A stretch of DNA of 64,000 nt from Antedon mediterranea (GCF_964355755.1 NC_092672.1:8308001-8372000); one strand, 5' to 3'; counted from the first letter of the stretch, positions 16,799 to 29,694 are shown. The notes: generated by a model from the letters alone, not told the origin. Numbers and translations are program-made.

Positions 16799-19700
16799 AT
16801 GGCTGATTATGAGAGTGTTCTGTGTGTAAAACCAGAAGCATTTGTCTACAAAATTCCACCAAGAGCCACAAATAGAGGTTACAGGTAATATGGCATATTT
16901 TTTAAAGAAATAGTATTGCATTTTTTGACATAATAAGTAAAGGCCGGTGCTAGGCTAGGTAGGCTGCGAGTGAAATGTTGACCGAATTACGTGGACCCGT
17001 AGTGCAGGTGGGAGGGTATTTATATGGAGGAATTAGTCGCCTAGGCTAGGCTGGATGTTTTTTTTGTTGACAAAGTGAATTAGGTAAGTCTAATTGGCCT
17101 ATTAACCATACCTAGTTAATGTTTATATGGTTAAGCCTAGTAGGCTAGCTGTGTTTAAAACTAAAAATCAATTTAATTTATATTATTGTTTGTTTTAATA
17201 CCATTTTCAAGAAATAAAATCTTGTTTACTTGTTTACTGAATTCAGGTCTCCTGCGTATAACCTATAGGTCTAGGCCTAGGGGCCAACCAAGCATAAATG
17301 CTTATAGGCCCATCGTGAAAAAAGACATTATCTATACATTACTAATCTTCCTGAAAGTTTGAAGAATATTCCCCTTCTGTCTACGGTACAGGTACTGTAG
17401 GTAAATTTAAAGCTATTAATCTGGTTTCATATGGCAAATGTTTAAACTCTAAAAACATGCAAGTAGCACGTTGCTGCACTTTTCTAGAATTCTTTTTTTA
17501 ATTTGAAGGAGTAAACTATGTTACAGTATTCAAGAGGAGGCCTTATAATTGCCTTCAATATAACTTCACCATCCCTTTTGTCTTTAAAAAATATAACAAT
17601 CTGTTGATCTAAGCTTTTGGTAACATCAGCAAGATGAGCAACAAAATTCAACTCTGGATCAAAGGTTATTAACAACTGCTCCCTGCTTTGAGTTCAATGT
17701 TGTTCATGTAAAATATTGGAAATCAGGATTACGCCTGCCATAATGGATAAATTTACATTTAACTTTGTTAAAAGGCATCCCTGCCATTTTTTCGACCATG
17801 CAGACAACGCGTCAATATCAACTTGAAAGTTTATCTTCATCCTAATTTACGATTCTAAAAAGCTTTCTATCATCGGCGCACAATTTAACATCGGAAGAAG
17901 TAACCATCAATAAATCATTGATAAAGGCTAAGAAAAGGATAGGCCTGAGAACACATCAGATTTAGAAGAAAGGTGACCATTGCAGTAACTTTTTTGAGAT
18001 CTTCCAGAAAGATAGGCACTAATCTAGTTCAACAGACCTCCACTGATCCCAAAACTAGCAAATTTGACTAAAAGATGTTGATGGGGCACAGAGTCAAAAT
18101 CATTAAAAACAAGCACGAATGTGCAATACTCGGGGTACAGCAAAAGAAGCTGTAATGACGTCATAAGACCGGATGTAACGTCACATACACATCAATAACC
18201 GCGCTAACAAATACTGCTATACGGTACCATCTTCGAGACGTCATATGGCTGCATCCGGTATGAAATTAAAAAATCCGGCTCTATAGCTTTGAGGACATGT
18301 CCCTGTAGTATATTCATGCTAAATTCGAGCTCAATAGGCCTACTACAACGAATAAGGGAGGAGTAGTACTTTATAAATCGCACTTTTTGCTCAATAGTGT
18401 CCGGATGGAAGAAGAAGAGGAAAAGATGTCCAAGACTCAGGTACCCCGAGTAATAAAACGAGATATACTCTACCGTATATCATTTTACGTATACAGTAAT
18501 AGTATATTTCACCATAAAGTTAAAGAAAAATAGGTTTCGCTAGGGCTCGAACCGGGACCTTCTGCGTGATAAGCAGACTTGACAACCACTACACTACGAA
18601 ACCTCTTACATTAAAAATGTGGGTTACAGAAAGTTTTTTAATCCATTTAAATTACAAATAAATGGTAATAAGCACAAAGCAAAATAAACATGTGTAAAAG
18701 TGATAATTACCGATTACACAAAATAAGTATTTAAAAAAATAATAAAAATAAGATATACTCTGTATAATTATCATATTGCGTATACAGTACTTTTCACCAT
18801 AAAGTTAAAAAAAAAGGTTTCGTCCGGGCTCGAACCAGGTACCTTCTGCGTGTTAAGCAAACGTGATAACCACTACGCCAAGAATCCGCATATAACCATA
18901 TAACTACATAACGCTGTGGTGTGTGTCACACATTGTGGCTTCTTAATTAAACAAATTAATTAACAAAAAATTAAAAATCCGGCTCTATAGCTTTGAGGAC
19001 ATGTCCCTGTAGTATGTTCATGCCAAATCCCAGCTCAATACTATAACGAATAAGGGAGGAGTAGTACTTTAAAAATCGCGCTTTTTACTCAATAGTGTCC
19101 AGATGGAGGAAGAGAAGGAGAAAATGAGTAAGTACTAGACTCGGGTACCCCGAGTAAAAATTGATATGTAGGCCTTCATGCTGTTAGAGAACAGACGTCA
19201 ACTGCTTTGTGATTGGTCCTCACATGAACGTAAACATCAATAATTGAGGAGATCCGGCCTCCCTCTTGCCCTCGTAAACTTAAAAAAACATCCCTCTAAG
19301 AAAATGATACGTAAAGACGATGATGAGTAAAAAATTGTTAAAATCCCACAAAAAAGTATAAAAAACCCTTGGGGCCATAGGCTCATCACTATACCACCAA
19401 GCCATCCAGCTCGTCAATCGAATTGGGTTTTACTTTGTATATGGATGAATAAGCTTGGTTCCCACTAGGACAAAATTCAAGAACGTACAGTAAGTGCAAT
19501 GCAACCGAATTGACCATTGACAAAAGACTTAAATAATCTTGAAAAATAAAGTTACTTTAGGCCTATGCTAGTAATAGTTTGGGCTAATTATCACTGACAA
19601 TTCTTAGACCACACTACTTCAGCTACTACTACTAGCTAAGGCCTACCTAGTATGTGGTGTACAGTATACTTCGAAGAGGCCGATTTTATGTAAACGCATA

Positions 19701-22700
19701 CTGTGTAAATAAATATTTTTTTTTTTCCATTTTTATTTTTCCACTGATAATTATGACATGACATGAACTAGGCCTACTGCATAGTAACTGCTTTCATAAA
19801 AATCCTAATCTTGTAGGTCGTACTGTAGTTGGTAGTACTTCTGGCAAAGCCATTATATAGTCTTAAAATAACATTTGGATTGGTAGCTTTACAGTGCAAT
19901 TCTCACCCTGATTTTTGTTTATATATGCATAATACAAATACTTGCTGTCAATGTATTGTTACTAGTTAGTACAAACTAAAATTCATAGCTAATTATCCCA
20001 GTAGAGGATACAGTGGGCCTACTCTAAAGAAAGAAAGACTTGTGTTGTAAAATTCACATGGTTTAAGTTACAGAACAGGAATATTGTGTTAAAATTGTAA
20101 AGTCACTTCCTGAAGTTTGTGGTTGAAGTCTCTAATAAAAGTAATTTGAATTATTGTTCCATATGATGACCTCTAACCTAATGCAATGATCAATTTGTTA
20201 CAATCACAATTTCTGCTTTCCAACAAACATGATGACAATTTTGCAACATCCATTAATGTATAAATTTTTTTGAAGAAAAACAACATTTTGTTACTAACAT
20301 GTCTATAATTACAAAAATTGAATAAAATTAACAAATTGATTTAATTATATTACATCAAATAAATAATTCATTTATAAGTATAAATATTATATTAATAAAT
20401 AAATAATTTCTTTTAAAAAAATCTCATAACATACGCCTTCTCACAAACAATTTCTTTAATATAATACAATCATCTTAACTGTTTTTGATTTTTAATGAAT
20501 TCATTTATTTTCGGTATTCAGTATCTGTTTAAAATTTCTTCTGTGCCTGTAAATTTTATAAATTAAAAAGTTTTCTTATTTTAATACGTTTATTAGAATT
20601 CAATTTACTGTGAAAAAGATAACTGTACAATGATGATGAAGTATACCATGAAGTTCCTCCTTTTTTTGCTTAAATAGTGACAATGTTTTTTTTTTAAATT
20701 ACATTAAATTAATTTGTTATTGTAGTTACCTTGATTGTTATTACTGTATGATTTTGCAATTGAAATGAATGGTTAAAGAATAATGTGTATTTTAAATATT
20801 CTCACCCAGTGTTTTTTCAATAACAAATTCAATGTTGATTTTTAGAGCTGCAGACTGGAAGCTTGATGCGCCTGACTGGACAGGGAGGTTAAAGGTCATT
20901 GCAAAAGGAAAATCATGTTTTGTAAGGTTAGAAGACAAAACATCAGGTAACATTGATTTATTTATAATTATTAAATACACATTATTTTGAGAAATCTAAT
21001 ATGCATCTAAAGCCTAAAGTATAGACTATATATCAATCTATTGACAAACAAAAGTGTGATGTGTCCATATATGGCAGTGATATGATGTCATCGTATCCAT
21101 ATATGGGTACATCAAATTTATAGTTTGATAGTGTAGCCAGAGCTTGAAGCCTAGTAGTATACTATCAAACAAGTTTGACATAAAAGTGTGATGTGCCCAT
21201 ATATGGCAGTGATATGATGTCATCGTATCCATATATGGGTACATCAAATTTATAGTTTGATAGTGTAGCCAGAGCTTGAAGCCTAGTAGTATACTATCAA
21301 ACAAGTTTGACATAAAAGTGTGATGTGTCCATATATGGCAGTGATATGATGTCATCGTATCCATATATGGGTACATCAAATTTATAGTTTGATAGTGTAG
21401 CCAGAGCTTTAAGCCTAGTAGTATACTATCAAACAAGTTTGACATAAAAGTGGGATGTGTCCATATATGGCAGTGATATGATGTCATCGTATCCATATAT
21501 GGGTACATCAAATTTATAGTTTGATAGTGTAGCCAGAGCTTTAAGCCTAGTAGTATACTATCAAACAAGTTTGACATAAAAGTGTGATGTGCCCATATAT
21601 GGCAGTGATATGATGTCATCGTATCCATATATGGGTACATCAAATTTATAGTTTGATAGTGTAGCCAGAGCTTTAAGCCTAGTAGTATACTATCAAACAA
21701 GTTTGACATAAAAGTGTGATGTGTCCATATATGGCAGTGATATGATGTCATCGTATCCATATATGGGTACATCAAATTTATAGTTTGATGGTGTAGCCAG
21801 AGCTTTAAGCCTAGTAGTATACTATCAAACAAGTTTGACATAAAAGTGGGATGTGCCCATATATGGCAGTGATATGATGTCATCGTATCCATATATGGGT
21901 ACATCAAATTTATAGTTTGATGGTGTAGCCAGAGCTTTAAGCCTAGTAGTATACTATCAAACAAGTTTGACATAAAAGTGTGATGTGCCCATATATGGCA
22001 GTGATATGATGTCATCGTATCCATATATGGGTACATCAAATTTATAGTTTGATAGTGTAGCCAGAGCTTTAAGCCTAGTAGTATACTATCAAACAAGTTT
22101 GACATAAAAGTGGGATGTGTCCAAATATGGTACAGTAGTTGGTATGACATCATCATGTCCTTATATGGGCACATCATATTTTTTGTCACATTAAGTTTGA
22201 TAGTGTAGACAGAACTTGAAATGATTGAATATGAACATTAATACACTTTTGTTTATTAAGGCGAGCTGTTTGCTGAGTGCCCGGTAGATAGTCATCCTGG
22301 TGTGGCTGTTGAAGGCGTTATGGATTCTAGTCGATACTTTGTGCTTAGAATTGAGGATGGCAATGGTAGGTAGTGGTGAATGGTATAAAGCCAAAGATGG
22401 GGAGGGGCAAGAAAGAGGCGCGTGTTTGTAGGGACTTTCATGTTTGAGAAAATGTCATATTGGATCAATTTTGCAGCATGGCTTAAGTGTAACAATAGTG
22501 ATTCTGTAGCAGCTAATATGTTGACAGTCCTTGTAGGTATACTGTCATGATATGAGTGCTTTTCCTTAATAAATGGCATGGTATTTCTAGGCCTAGGTCA
22601 CCTTAACATGATGCTGAAGTCCTTGTAGGGAATAGGTATACTGTCATGATATAAGTGCTTTTCCTTAATAAATGACATGGTATTTCTAGGCCTAGCTCAC

Positions 22701-25700
22701 CTTAACATGATGCTGAAGACAGCTCTGTTTCTTCTGAAAGGAAAATAGCATTGTAAAATAAACTGTTATTCCTATGTTAATTCTAGATTTAAATATTCTT
22801 TTTTGACATTGTAGATACTGTAGATTGATTTACAGATTCATAAATAATAGTTACAAGTAATTTACAAATTCTTATCAAGCGAGTCAATTATTATTTCTTA
22901 AGTTAACTTCCAAAATGCATTATTATTTTTGTAGGTAGGAAAGCATTTATTGGTGTTGGGTTTGCAGACAGAGGTGACTCTTTTGATTTTAATGTTGCAC
23001 TCCAAGATCATTTCAAGTAAGGCATTAATATGCATATACATTTTAGGAATACTCTCTGAAGCTCTCTATCTAAACTTTATGTGACAAAAAAAATGTGAAA
23101 TGCCCATATATGGACACCTTGACTATCACTACCATATTTGGGCACATCACACTTTTTTTGTCAAACTTGTTTGATAGTGTAGACAGAGCTGAGGCTCTTA
23201 ATATCAGTCTATAAATTGGATTCTGTGCATTGCTGTATCTTAACACTTTGACTGCCAAACACGAAGATCTTCGTTTTTGGAAACACAACGCTTGACTGCC
23301 AAAAACGAAGATCTTCGTTTTTCGCGTTTTTTTACGAAATCCGGTAGATAGGTTAATTATTGGTATATACTATAAATATGAACACTATATTCGGTCCGGA
23401 CCGTCAACTTTTTACAATTTGAAAGTAACTAATCTGGTTACGAACGACTGTCAAAATGGTACCTGTCGAAATAACAAACACCGCGCATCACAGTAGCGCG
23501 TAGAGCAATGGCTTGGCGCATTGTGTATCGGTCGCGCGCTAGCTATGCCGCCGAAGCATTACAAAGGTTTTTGTGGATTGACATGTTTGTTGGTTATCTG
23601 AATAAAAAATAATGGAGTCATTTTCAATATGAAGTCTTTAATTTTATTATTGTATGTATACCCTAATTGTTTTGGTGTTTTACTGAAAGTGACCGAGTTT
23701 CACGCCACAAACTTGTTTTGAAATGGTATGGTTATTATCATCAGTTTACTATCTCCTAGCTAGCTAGGCCTAAGCTAGTAGTACTAGGCTAGCCTAGCCC
23801 TAGTCGTAAAACGGTTCCGGACCAACTTTAGGCCTGGTTAACTAGGCCTGGTGTCTTTACTATGTGGATTTTGGCGAAACATTGATGTAAGATTTATGAT
23901 TTATAAAATGTAATACATTTTTCGATAGTGATAACTTGTTTTTATAGGCCTATCGGTGCCGTGTAAATAACTTTTTCGTTGTTTGTTGATCTCACCGGGC
24001 GATATTTTCATATTGTGATGTCTTGCACAAAATCGCGAATATCTCGACTTTCTTGCGCGAAACTACGAAAAATTCAAAAAGTGGGTTACTTTCATTTTAC
24101 TATTACGATTTACATATTGCGATTTAAAAATCGTTCTTGGTACCATTGTAAAGCTAAAATCTTTATGATTATTTTAGTCTAAATTATATATAAATCAGAT
24201 CACATACATGGTTTCAATCAGCTTTAATAAAAACATCGAATTGGGCTAAAAACGCTGGCGGTGGCAGTTTCTAACTGGAAAAACCTCTGGCAGTCAAAGT
24301 GTTAATCAACATTATTTTGTTTATTAATTTCACCACAAAAAACTGGTATTCTATTAGATATTTGTGATAATAAAAGATACTATTGTTAATTTTGTTTGAT
24401 AGATGGATTAAACAAGAGAAGAAGATTGAGGATGAACAAAAACAGGCAGCATTAGACCCAGCACCGAAATTGGATTTAGGGTTTAAAGAAGGACAAACGA
24501 TCACCATCAATATAGGAGGTGGCGCAGTAAGTTAATCAGCACATTAGTAATAGGTTTTCCTTATAAGGGATGAGATGACATGATCTTTTTAAGCTCTGTC
24601 TACACTATAAACTTTATGTGACAAAAAAATGTGATGTGCCCATATATGGACATGATGATGTCACTATCATATTTGGGCACACCACTAGTTTTATAGTGTA
24701 GACAGAGCTTTACATTAAGGGTTTCTCCCGCCAGGCTAAAGACTGTTTTGATACGCTCTCCATTTAGCTTAATCTTATCTAGCAGCAACCTAAGAAACTT
24801 CTTCTTTTGGCCACTCAATAAATTACAATTATGTGTGCCAAAAAAAGTTGATAAAAAGATATTTACATTAGTGTTTAGGGTGGATAGTAAGTTAAAATTA
24901 AGGGCAGAAGACCATAAAATTAGCTTGTGGCTTTGGGTGGAATACCATAAAGGGCCAATTTACACAGAACGGTAATCAGTAAGTGGAAAACTGCATTGCT
25001 TGTCCCACATAGATTGTGTATCTATCCTAAGCGGAAACCACTCATCGCGTAGTGTGTAAATGGTCATAAGGAATAAAAACATAGATTATGTCATGTCCTT
25101 ATATGGGCACATCATTTTTTGTCACATTAAGTTTGATAGTGTAGACAGAACTTGAAATGATTGAATATGAACAAGTTTATGACAAAGAAACCCTTTATGT
25201 CTGTGTAAATTGGCCTTTAGGCTTTCCCATCATGTACACTGCACAACTAAATACATTGCCGGGAGTCATTACAAAATGGAAAAGCAATCTCGCATGTTTA
25301 CCCATAAATTTATATTTTGAATCTTAATATTTTTCAGAACAAAAAATCAGCAGCCAGGCCCAGATCGGGTCCTGGAGGAGCACCTGGTCTCTTGCCACCA
25401 CCACCTGGGGCCAAGGCTGGTTTTATAGCACCACCACCATCTAGGCCTACAGAACAACCCAGTCAACCAGTACCACAGCAGCAGCAACAGCAACAGTTTA
25501 ACCAACCAGATTTATTAGGTAGGATCTTCATTTCAAGAGTCTTCATTTTCCATATATATATATATCTATTTTCCATTTTCTATATGCTACTTATATACTG
25601 TATATGTACAGTATTTGATCCAAATCATGACATCATTAACATAATTATTTTATATGGAAAAAAATTGCAAGATAGCTTTAATGCATACTGTAGTAAGTAT

Positions 25701-27037
25701 AAAGATAGAAAATTTTGCGCGCATTAATTTTGAAGTGATTAAAATTTGCAAAAGTTTGATGCCGCAAATAATTTTCAGGAAATTTTAACACGAGGGTTGC
25801 GCATACGATGATGGACGCTATTTTGTTACTACAATACATAACTATGAAAAAAACGTCCTGTAACATTAAGGTCACGGCCATGATGGATTGACGAGACAGT
25901 ATTTACTTACTTATTTACTTTATTTACATACATAGCGCTGCGCTCCTGATCTTAATTTATGTAATTATTGTCATGCGTTATGCATGATTTCTGGCTTAAC
26001 AATTAACATGTTGAGAAAAAAAATAAATACCTGCACTTAATGTGTTTTTTCTCATTGTACATTAAATATATTAAATTGTTTGTTAGGAGGATTTGCATCC
26101 GCTTTTTCACAACCAAGTAGACCAAACCCAAACATTGACCTTCTTGGGGGAGTAAGTTCAACGACCCAACAACAGAATTCAGATTGGGGCGACTTCACCA
26201 GTGCAAACACTCAGTAAGTATTGTTTAGTTTATTAGTTTATTCTGGTTTATTAAAAACAAAGACATGGCAGTACAAAACTGAATTGCGTCCAGTAACATA
26301 AACATAAAAAATATATCAAAAACGAGCAAGATTTACAAAAACATCCAATATAAAAATATATATATATATATATATAAAAAATGCATTAAAAAAAATAAAG
26401 AATATACAATTACAAATTTACAAAGATATATATCAAAAACGAGCAAAATTACACAACCATCTAATATAAAAATATATATATATACACATAAATTCATGTG
26501 TATTGCATCCATCAAATGATCAATGTTTGTCCAATTTAAAATCCTATTTAAATTGTTTATTGGCACTATATAATTCATTAATCCAAGTACAGTTTACAAA
26601 TATTTTGTCTTCACCTTCCTATTTTAAATTTTATCAGACATGTATTATATTTGTGATATACTGGCCAATTTACACAGATGAGCAGTGATGGTAATAAAAA
26701 TATAGAATCTATGTTATTTTTTTATGGACATTTACAAAAAGCTTGAACCGAACAGGCCATTTCTACTGATGCTATGGGATGGTTTTTTCGCTTATCGCTA
26801 CCACTTGGCTGTGTAAATTTTCCTTATTCATTGGTTATTTGGAGTGACCAAGAAAATGTTTCTTCCATCACAATTTGACAGGCCAGTCATTATTATAATA
26901 TTTATATTATTATCGATATTAATATGTGACAATAAATTACTTTCCATGTACAAAACCGATCTTATAACTATTTTACCACCATTTCTATAATCAGACCAGC
27001 TTCCAATACCAATCAAACAGGATGGGTCCAGTTCTGA
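16799..27037 (+). CDS. NECAP: NECAP, adaptin-ear-binding coat-associated protein
   Basis: Eight exons: 16799-16884, 20846-20946, 22261-22365, 22935-23016, 24403-24526, 25338-25518, 26087-26213, 26995-27037; 282 residues, close to vertebrate NECAP1 (275). Family knowledge: NECAP binds AP-2 and other coat components and tunes clathrin-mediated endocytosis. Seen: N-terminus [20 protein letters not shown]; PHear domain with [61 protein letters not shown]; then [12 protein letters not shown] and a Pro/Gln-rich linker (PPPPGAKAG, seven Q in a row near 25490), two DLLG motifs, WGDF at about 260-263 and a terminal WVQF, the AP-2 alpha-ear ligand. All phases join and all introns are GT-AG. Intron 1 holds a LINE remnant and tRNA-like copies, intron 2 a MITE array, intron 4 a piggyBac-like MITE. 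Confidence 0.96.
17484..18120 (-). pseudogene. Non-LTR retrotransposon reverse-transcriptase remnant
   Basis: Read on the minus strand: near 18110 the words [19 protein letters not shown] (RT fingers/palm region), near 17900 [12 protein letters not shown] followed by KLCADDRKL (the catalytic YADD block, here CADD), and at 17484-17675 the C-terminal motif [20 protein letters not shown]. The three blocks are in the order expected for a LINE RT but are interrupted by stops and frame changes, so the copy is dead. Whether it is Jockey, CR1 or another clade cannot be decided by eye. Confidence 0.85.
18533..18603 (-). tRNA. tRNA-Val-like sequence with anticodon ATC, probably a pseudogene
   Basis: On the minus strand the 71 bases fold as a tRNA: perfect 7 bp acceptor stem GGTTTCG/CGAAACC, box A-like GTAGTGTAGTGGTT, a perfect 5 bp anticodon stem TCTGC/GCAGA around the loop TTATCAC, and box B GGTTCGAGCCC. 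The body resembles eukaryotic tRNA-Val(AAC), but the loop reads ATC (pairing with GAT, an Asp codon). The T stem pairs at only three of five positions, so it may be decayed. Confidence 0.55.
18816..18887 (-). pseudogene. tRNA-Val(AAC)-like, degenerate
   Basis: Related to the unit at 18533. Minus-strand loop TTAACAC gives anticodon AAC (Val), with a wobble-containing anticodon stem and box B GGTTCGAGCCC, but the acceptor ends GGATTCT and CGAAACC no longer pair fully. Probably a pseudogene or the head of a tRNA-derived repeat. Confidence 0.55.
21040..22225. repeat. 132 bp tandem array of the TACACTATCAAACT MITE in NECAP intron 2
   Basis: GGGTACATCAAATTTATAG recurs at 21105, 21237, 21369, 21501, 21633, 21765, 21897 and 22029, exactly 132 bp apart. 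Each unit contains the MITE core (CCATATATGGCAGTGATATG, TTTGATAGTGTAGCCAGAGC) with the right end of one copy joined to the left end of the next, and a diverged ninth end at 22100-22225 closes the array. Because 132 is divisible by three and no stop occurs in one minus-strand frame, a 383-codon open frame arises; it is not a gene. Confidence 0.93.
22528..22720. repeat. ~90 bp imperfect tandem duplication
   Basis: GTCCTTGTAGG, CTGTCATGATAT, AGTGCTTTTCCTTAATAAAT and CACCTTAACATGATGCTGAAG occur in the same order twice, in NECAP intron 3. The second copy has a short insertion and several substitutions. Confidence 0.85.
23064..23192. mobile_element. TACACTATCAAACT MITE
   Basis: Left end diverged (GCTCTCTATCTAAACTTTATG), right end intact (TTTGATAGTGTAGACAGAGC). 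In NECAP intron 4. Confidence 0.8.
23240..24305. mobile_element. piggyBac-like non-autonomous element
   Basis: Ends are TTAACACTTTGACTGCCA at 23240 and TGGCAGTCAAAGTGTTAA ending at 24305, a perfect 18 bp inverted pair that includes the TTAA target on both sides. TTAA target sites and ends of this form are typical of piggyBac elements. Internally the left end repeats ACGAAGATCTTCGTTTTT, itself a palindrome. No transposase frame is present over about 1.06 kb, so it depends on an autonomous copy elsewhere. It lies in NECAP intron 4, about 100 bp before exon 5. Confidence 0.88.
24593..24712. mobile_element. TACACTATCAAACT MITE
   Basis: Ends AAGCTCTGTCTACACTATAA and TTTATAGTGTAGACAGAGCTT, core CCCATATATGGACATGATGA. 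In NECAP intron 5. Confidence 0.85.
24949..25218. mobile_element. CCAATTTACACAG MITE with an internal insertion
   Basis: Ends AAAGGGCCAATTTACACAGA and TCTGTGTAAATTGGCCTTTA are inverted copies. Positions about 25088-25172 are a foreign segment nearly identical to 22150-22236 of intron 2. Related ends occur near 26664-26820. Confidence 0.8.
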
Positions 27038-29112
27038 ACTTGTTTCCTAAGCAACGAAGCGGCAAATATTCCGATGGGGCTAAAACGACCGTAGCCTCAG
27101 TAAGTAGATCATTCCATTGTAGATTAAAACTGTAACAGGTCGAAGGTTGAATAAAATGAATATTCATGTCAAAGGTTAAAGGTTACAATCATGGTGATTT
27201 GCAAATTTCACTAATGACCTTTGATATTTTTGTATAATCTAATTGACATTGAATGTGGGGTTTCTTTGTAATCCTTTTACTTGATGCTAATGAGAAAGTA
27301 GTTCAATTATCTTATGAAGTGATATACAATAAAAATAAATGAAGAGGTTTTTTGCAATAAATGATCATGTTAATACTAGTGAAGTGAACCTCTGCTTAAA
27401 TCCCCTTTATGTACTAGATATGTTCCTAATGCACATAAAATAATATTATATAAATACTGTATGTAGTTTAAGAAGTTTAAGAAAAAAATATTTTAGCTAT
27501 CGAATATCCAAGTGCTGAGTGTTTCCAACTAAGTGGATAGAATTACAAATAAAGTACATTAGTAGGCACACTGTGACTTGCCTGGACTGACGGAAAAAGG
27601 ATGATTTTTAAAATGTACTACAATATAGTATGGTTATAATTATATATCAGAAAATCGCACGACTTTCAGGCCTACTGTATCATGTCACATTCATTTTTAA
27701 TAAGGCCGTTTACTGTAATAGTGTATTATTGACTGGCGTTGTTTATTTTATCAGGAATTGTATAACTATGGCCAGTTTACCAATATGAATTAAACGAATG
27801 TGATTATGATGTGAATGCGCATTGTCAATGGGAAAACTTGCTTTGAAAATAAATTACAAAATAGTCTTCTATGGGAGGGAGTTGGATATTTTTGCTTGTG
27901 CTTAATTTTTGCTATTGATTTATTTCCATGCTAATTAAGGACGTGCAAAAATATATGACATTATTCATTTTGTAATATTTTTTCATGCTTCAATGATTAT
28001 TCATGTTTAGCTTTTCTTTCATTGGTTGAGTTATATACGGTACATTAATTTATATCTTTAAACATCCATGTGCATGTGGTTGAAAAGTGTAAAATCTACA
28101 GCGGCACAAGAAATGATCATTGAAATGTCGCTATAACAATTATTTTTTATGATCATTTTAAAAACTGAATTGAACAATGTATGTTTTTTGTTGCTTTAAA
28201 ATATTTCAAATGTACAATAAGTTTCTGTTAAAACATGTTGGTAGTACTGTTCATTATTTTACAAACAGCAATTTCAATAACACTGTAAATACTTAGTAAT
28301 TGACCTATCCTACATATTAAACTTCCAGGTTAAAAAAGTAACTACATAACATGCCATCAGATGTGTCTAGGTGGTCCACTTGCTTGTGTATTTTTATGTT
28401 TCTTTAAAATAAATAATTCATGTTTAAAGTTGAAACATAGTACAGTAGTAGTACAGTATTTAAAATGGCACTTCTTACCTCTATGTTAAAACTTACTAGT
28501 TCCCTATCCTAAGCCAAGAACTGACGCAGCTAAACCACTAGATATTCCAGACTGTTTAATATTTTTACATTTTTTGTGCTTGAATATCTAAATAGTATTA
28601 TAAAAAAACAGCTTTTTTTCCATTTCCCTGTATTGATGAATAACGTTTGATTTGAATTTTTTTTAATTTATTAAAGAATTTGGATTATGAAATTATTTAA
28701 GAGAGTAAATTAGTAATTAAAACTAAAGTTTATGTTTTGATTGATATAATATAAACTATTTTATTAAATTATTACAATGTTATATTAATGAAATTCCTAA
28801 ATACATTTTTTCCAATAGTCATTGACACATGTAAAAATGAATGAAAGTCAGTTTGATCATTGTATTCTACATTGTCATCATGAATGTTGTAAAGGATTTT
28901 GTCATGAGTTCAAAATTCATTATAATATAGATATATTTTATGATATACTGAAATGTAGGTCCTTGTAGGTTGTATATAAACTCATTCCACCTGATATACT
29001 GATTTGTGTTATTTATTTGTGTATGATAATCTACTAACCAACCGAAGGTAACCGTATCATGTTGGGAAAATGCTGTTTTCTCAATTGAGAACTCTACAGT
29101 TTAAGTCAGAGC

Positions 29113-29301
29113 AAGGCAATCAATCAACAGGACACTGAGCTCGCCTTGCCAAGATAGGAACTCGTAACAGTCCTTTGATCTTATGTCTGGCTGCAACAAA
29201 TACAGCAGACACTATGTACATATATTTTTTGCGGCACGGTTAAGGGGCTAGAATGAACAGGTAAACCCTTTGATCTCCGGAGCTCAGTATTCTGTTGCCT
29301 T
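29113..29301. mobile_element. AAGGCAATCTAACAACAGG MITE family
   Basis: Left end AAGGCAATCAATCAACAGGA, right end TCTGTTGCCTTGG. Internal words GAGCTCGCCTTGCC, GATCTTATGTCTGGCTG and GATCTCCGGAGCTC are shared with copies at 39748-39960 and 60181-60410 and a fragment near 11705. Confidence 0.82.
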
Positions 29302-29588
29302 GGTCAGAGTAGCCCTCGACACACCTCAGTTTCACTATGCATAGTGTAGTAGTAATATTATCCGGTGGTGCCTGAAAATAATAACAAATACGGTAAACAC
29401 AGAAAATAAATGACAACAAAACAACCTGTTGTTTATAGAATTCAAATATTTTATTTTGAAACATAAACACATGAATGCATCATAATCATATCCAGGTTTT
29501 ATAGGCAAAATATTCTAAATACACTGTATACATACAACTATTTAAAGAATACTTTTAAAACATCACATTTGTATTGCTTGTAATACTG

Positions 29589-29694
29589 TAGTTTGACAAA
29601 AAAAAGTGTGATATGCCCAAATATGGCAGTGATATGACATCATCATGTCCATATATGGGCACATCACATAAAATTTGATAGTGTAAACAGAGCT
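29589..29694. mobile_element. TACACTATCAAACT MITE
   Basis: Core CCAAATATGGCAGTGATATG and CCATATATGGGCACATCAC, right end TTTGATAGTGTAAACAGAGC. Left end incomplete. Confidence 0.8.

Larger units (their letters stand above)
18270..19155. repeat. Direct duplication carrying tRNA-like units
   Basis: A block starting AAAAATCCGGCTCTATAGC and ending GGTACCCCGAGTAA occurs at about 18270-18452 and again at about 18967-19157. Between them a second pair of related blocks (from AGATATACTCT to a tRNA-like sequence) occurs at 18460-18603 and 18750-18887. The order A-B-B'-A' suggests repeated duplication around a tRNA-like gene. Confidence 0.75.

Noticed and set aside
21038-22189. 383-codon minus-strand open frame with 44-residue repeats
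   Set aside because: It is the 132 bp MITE array in NECAP intron 2 read in a stop-free frame; the unit length is a multiple of three, and the frame starts and ends in transposon sequence.
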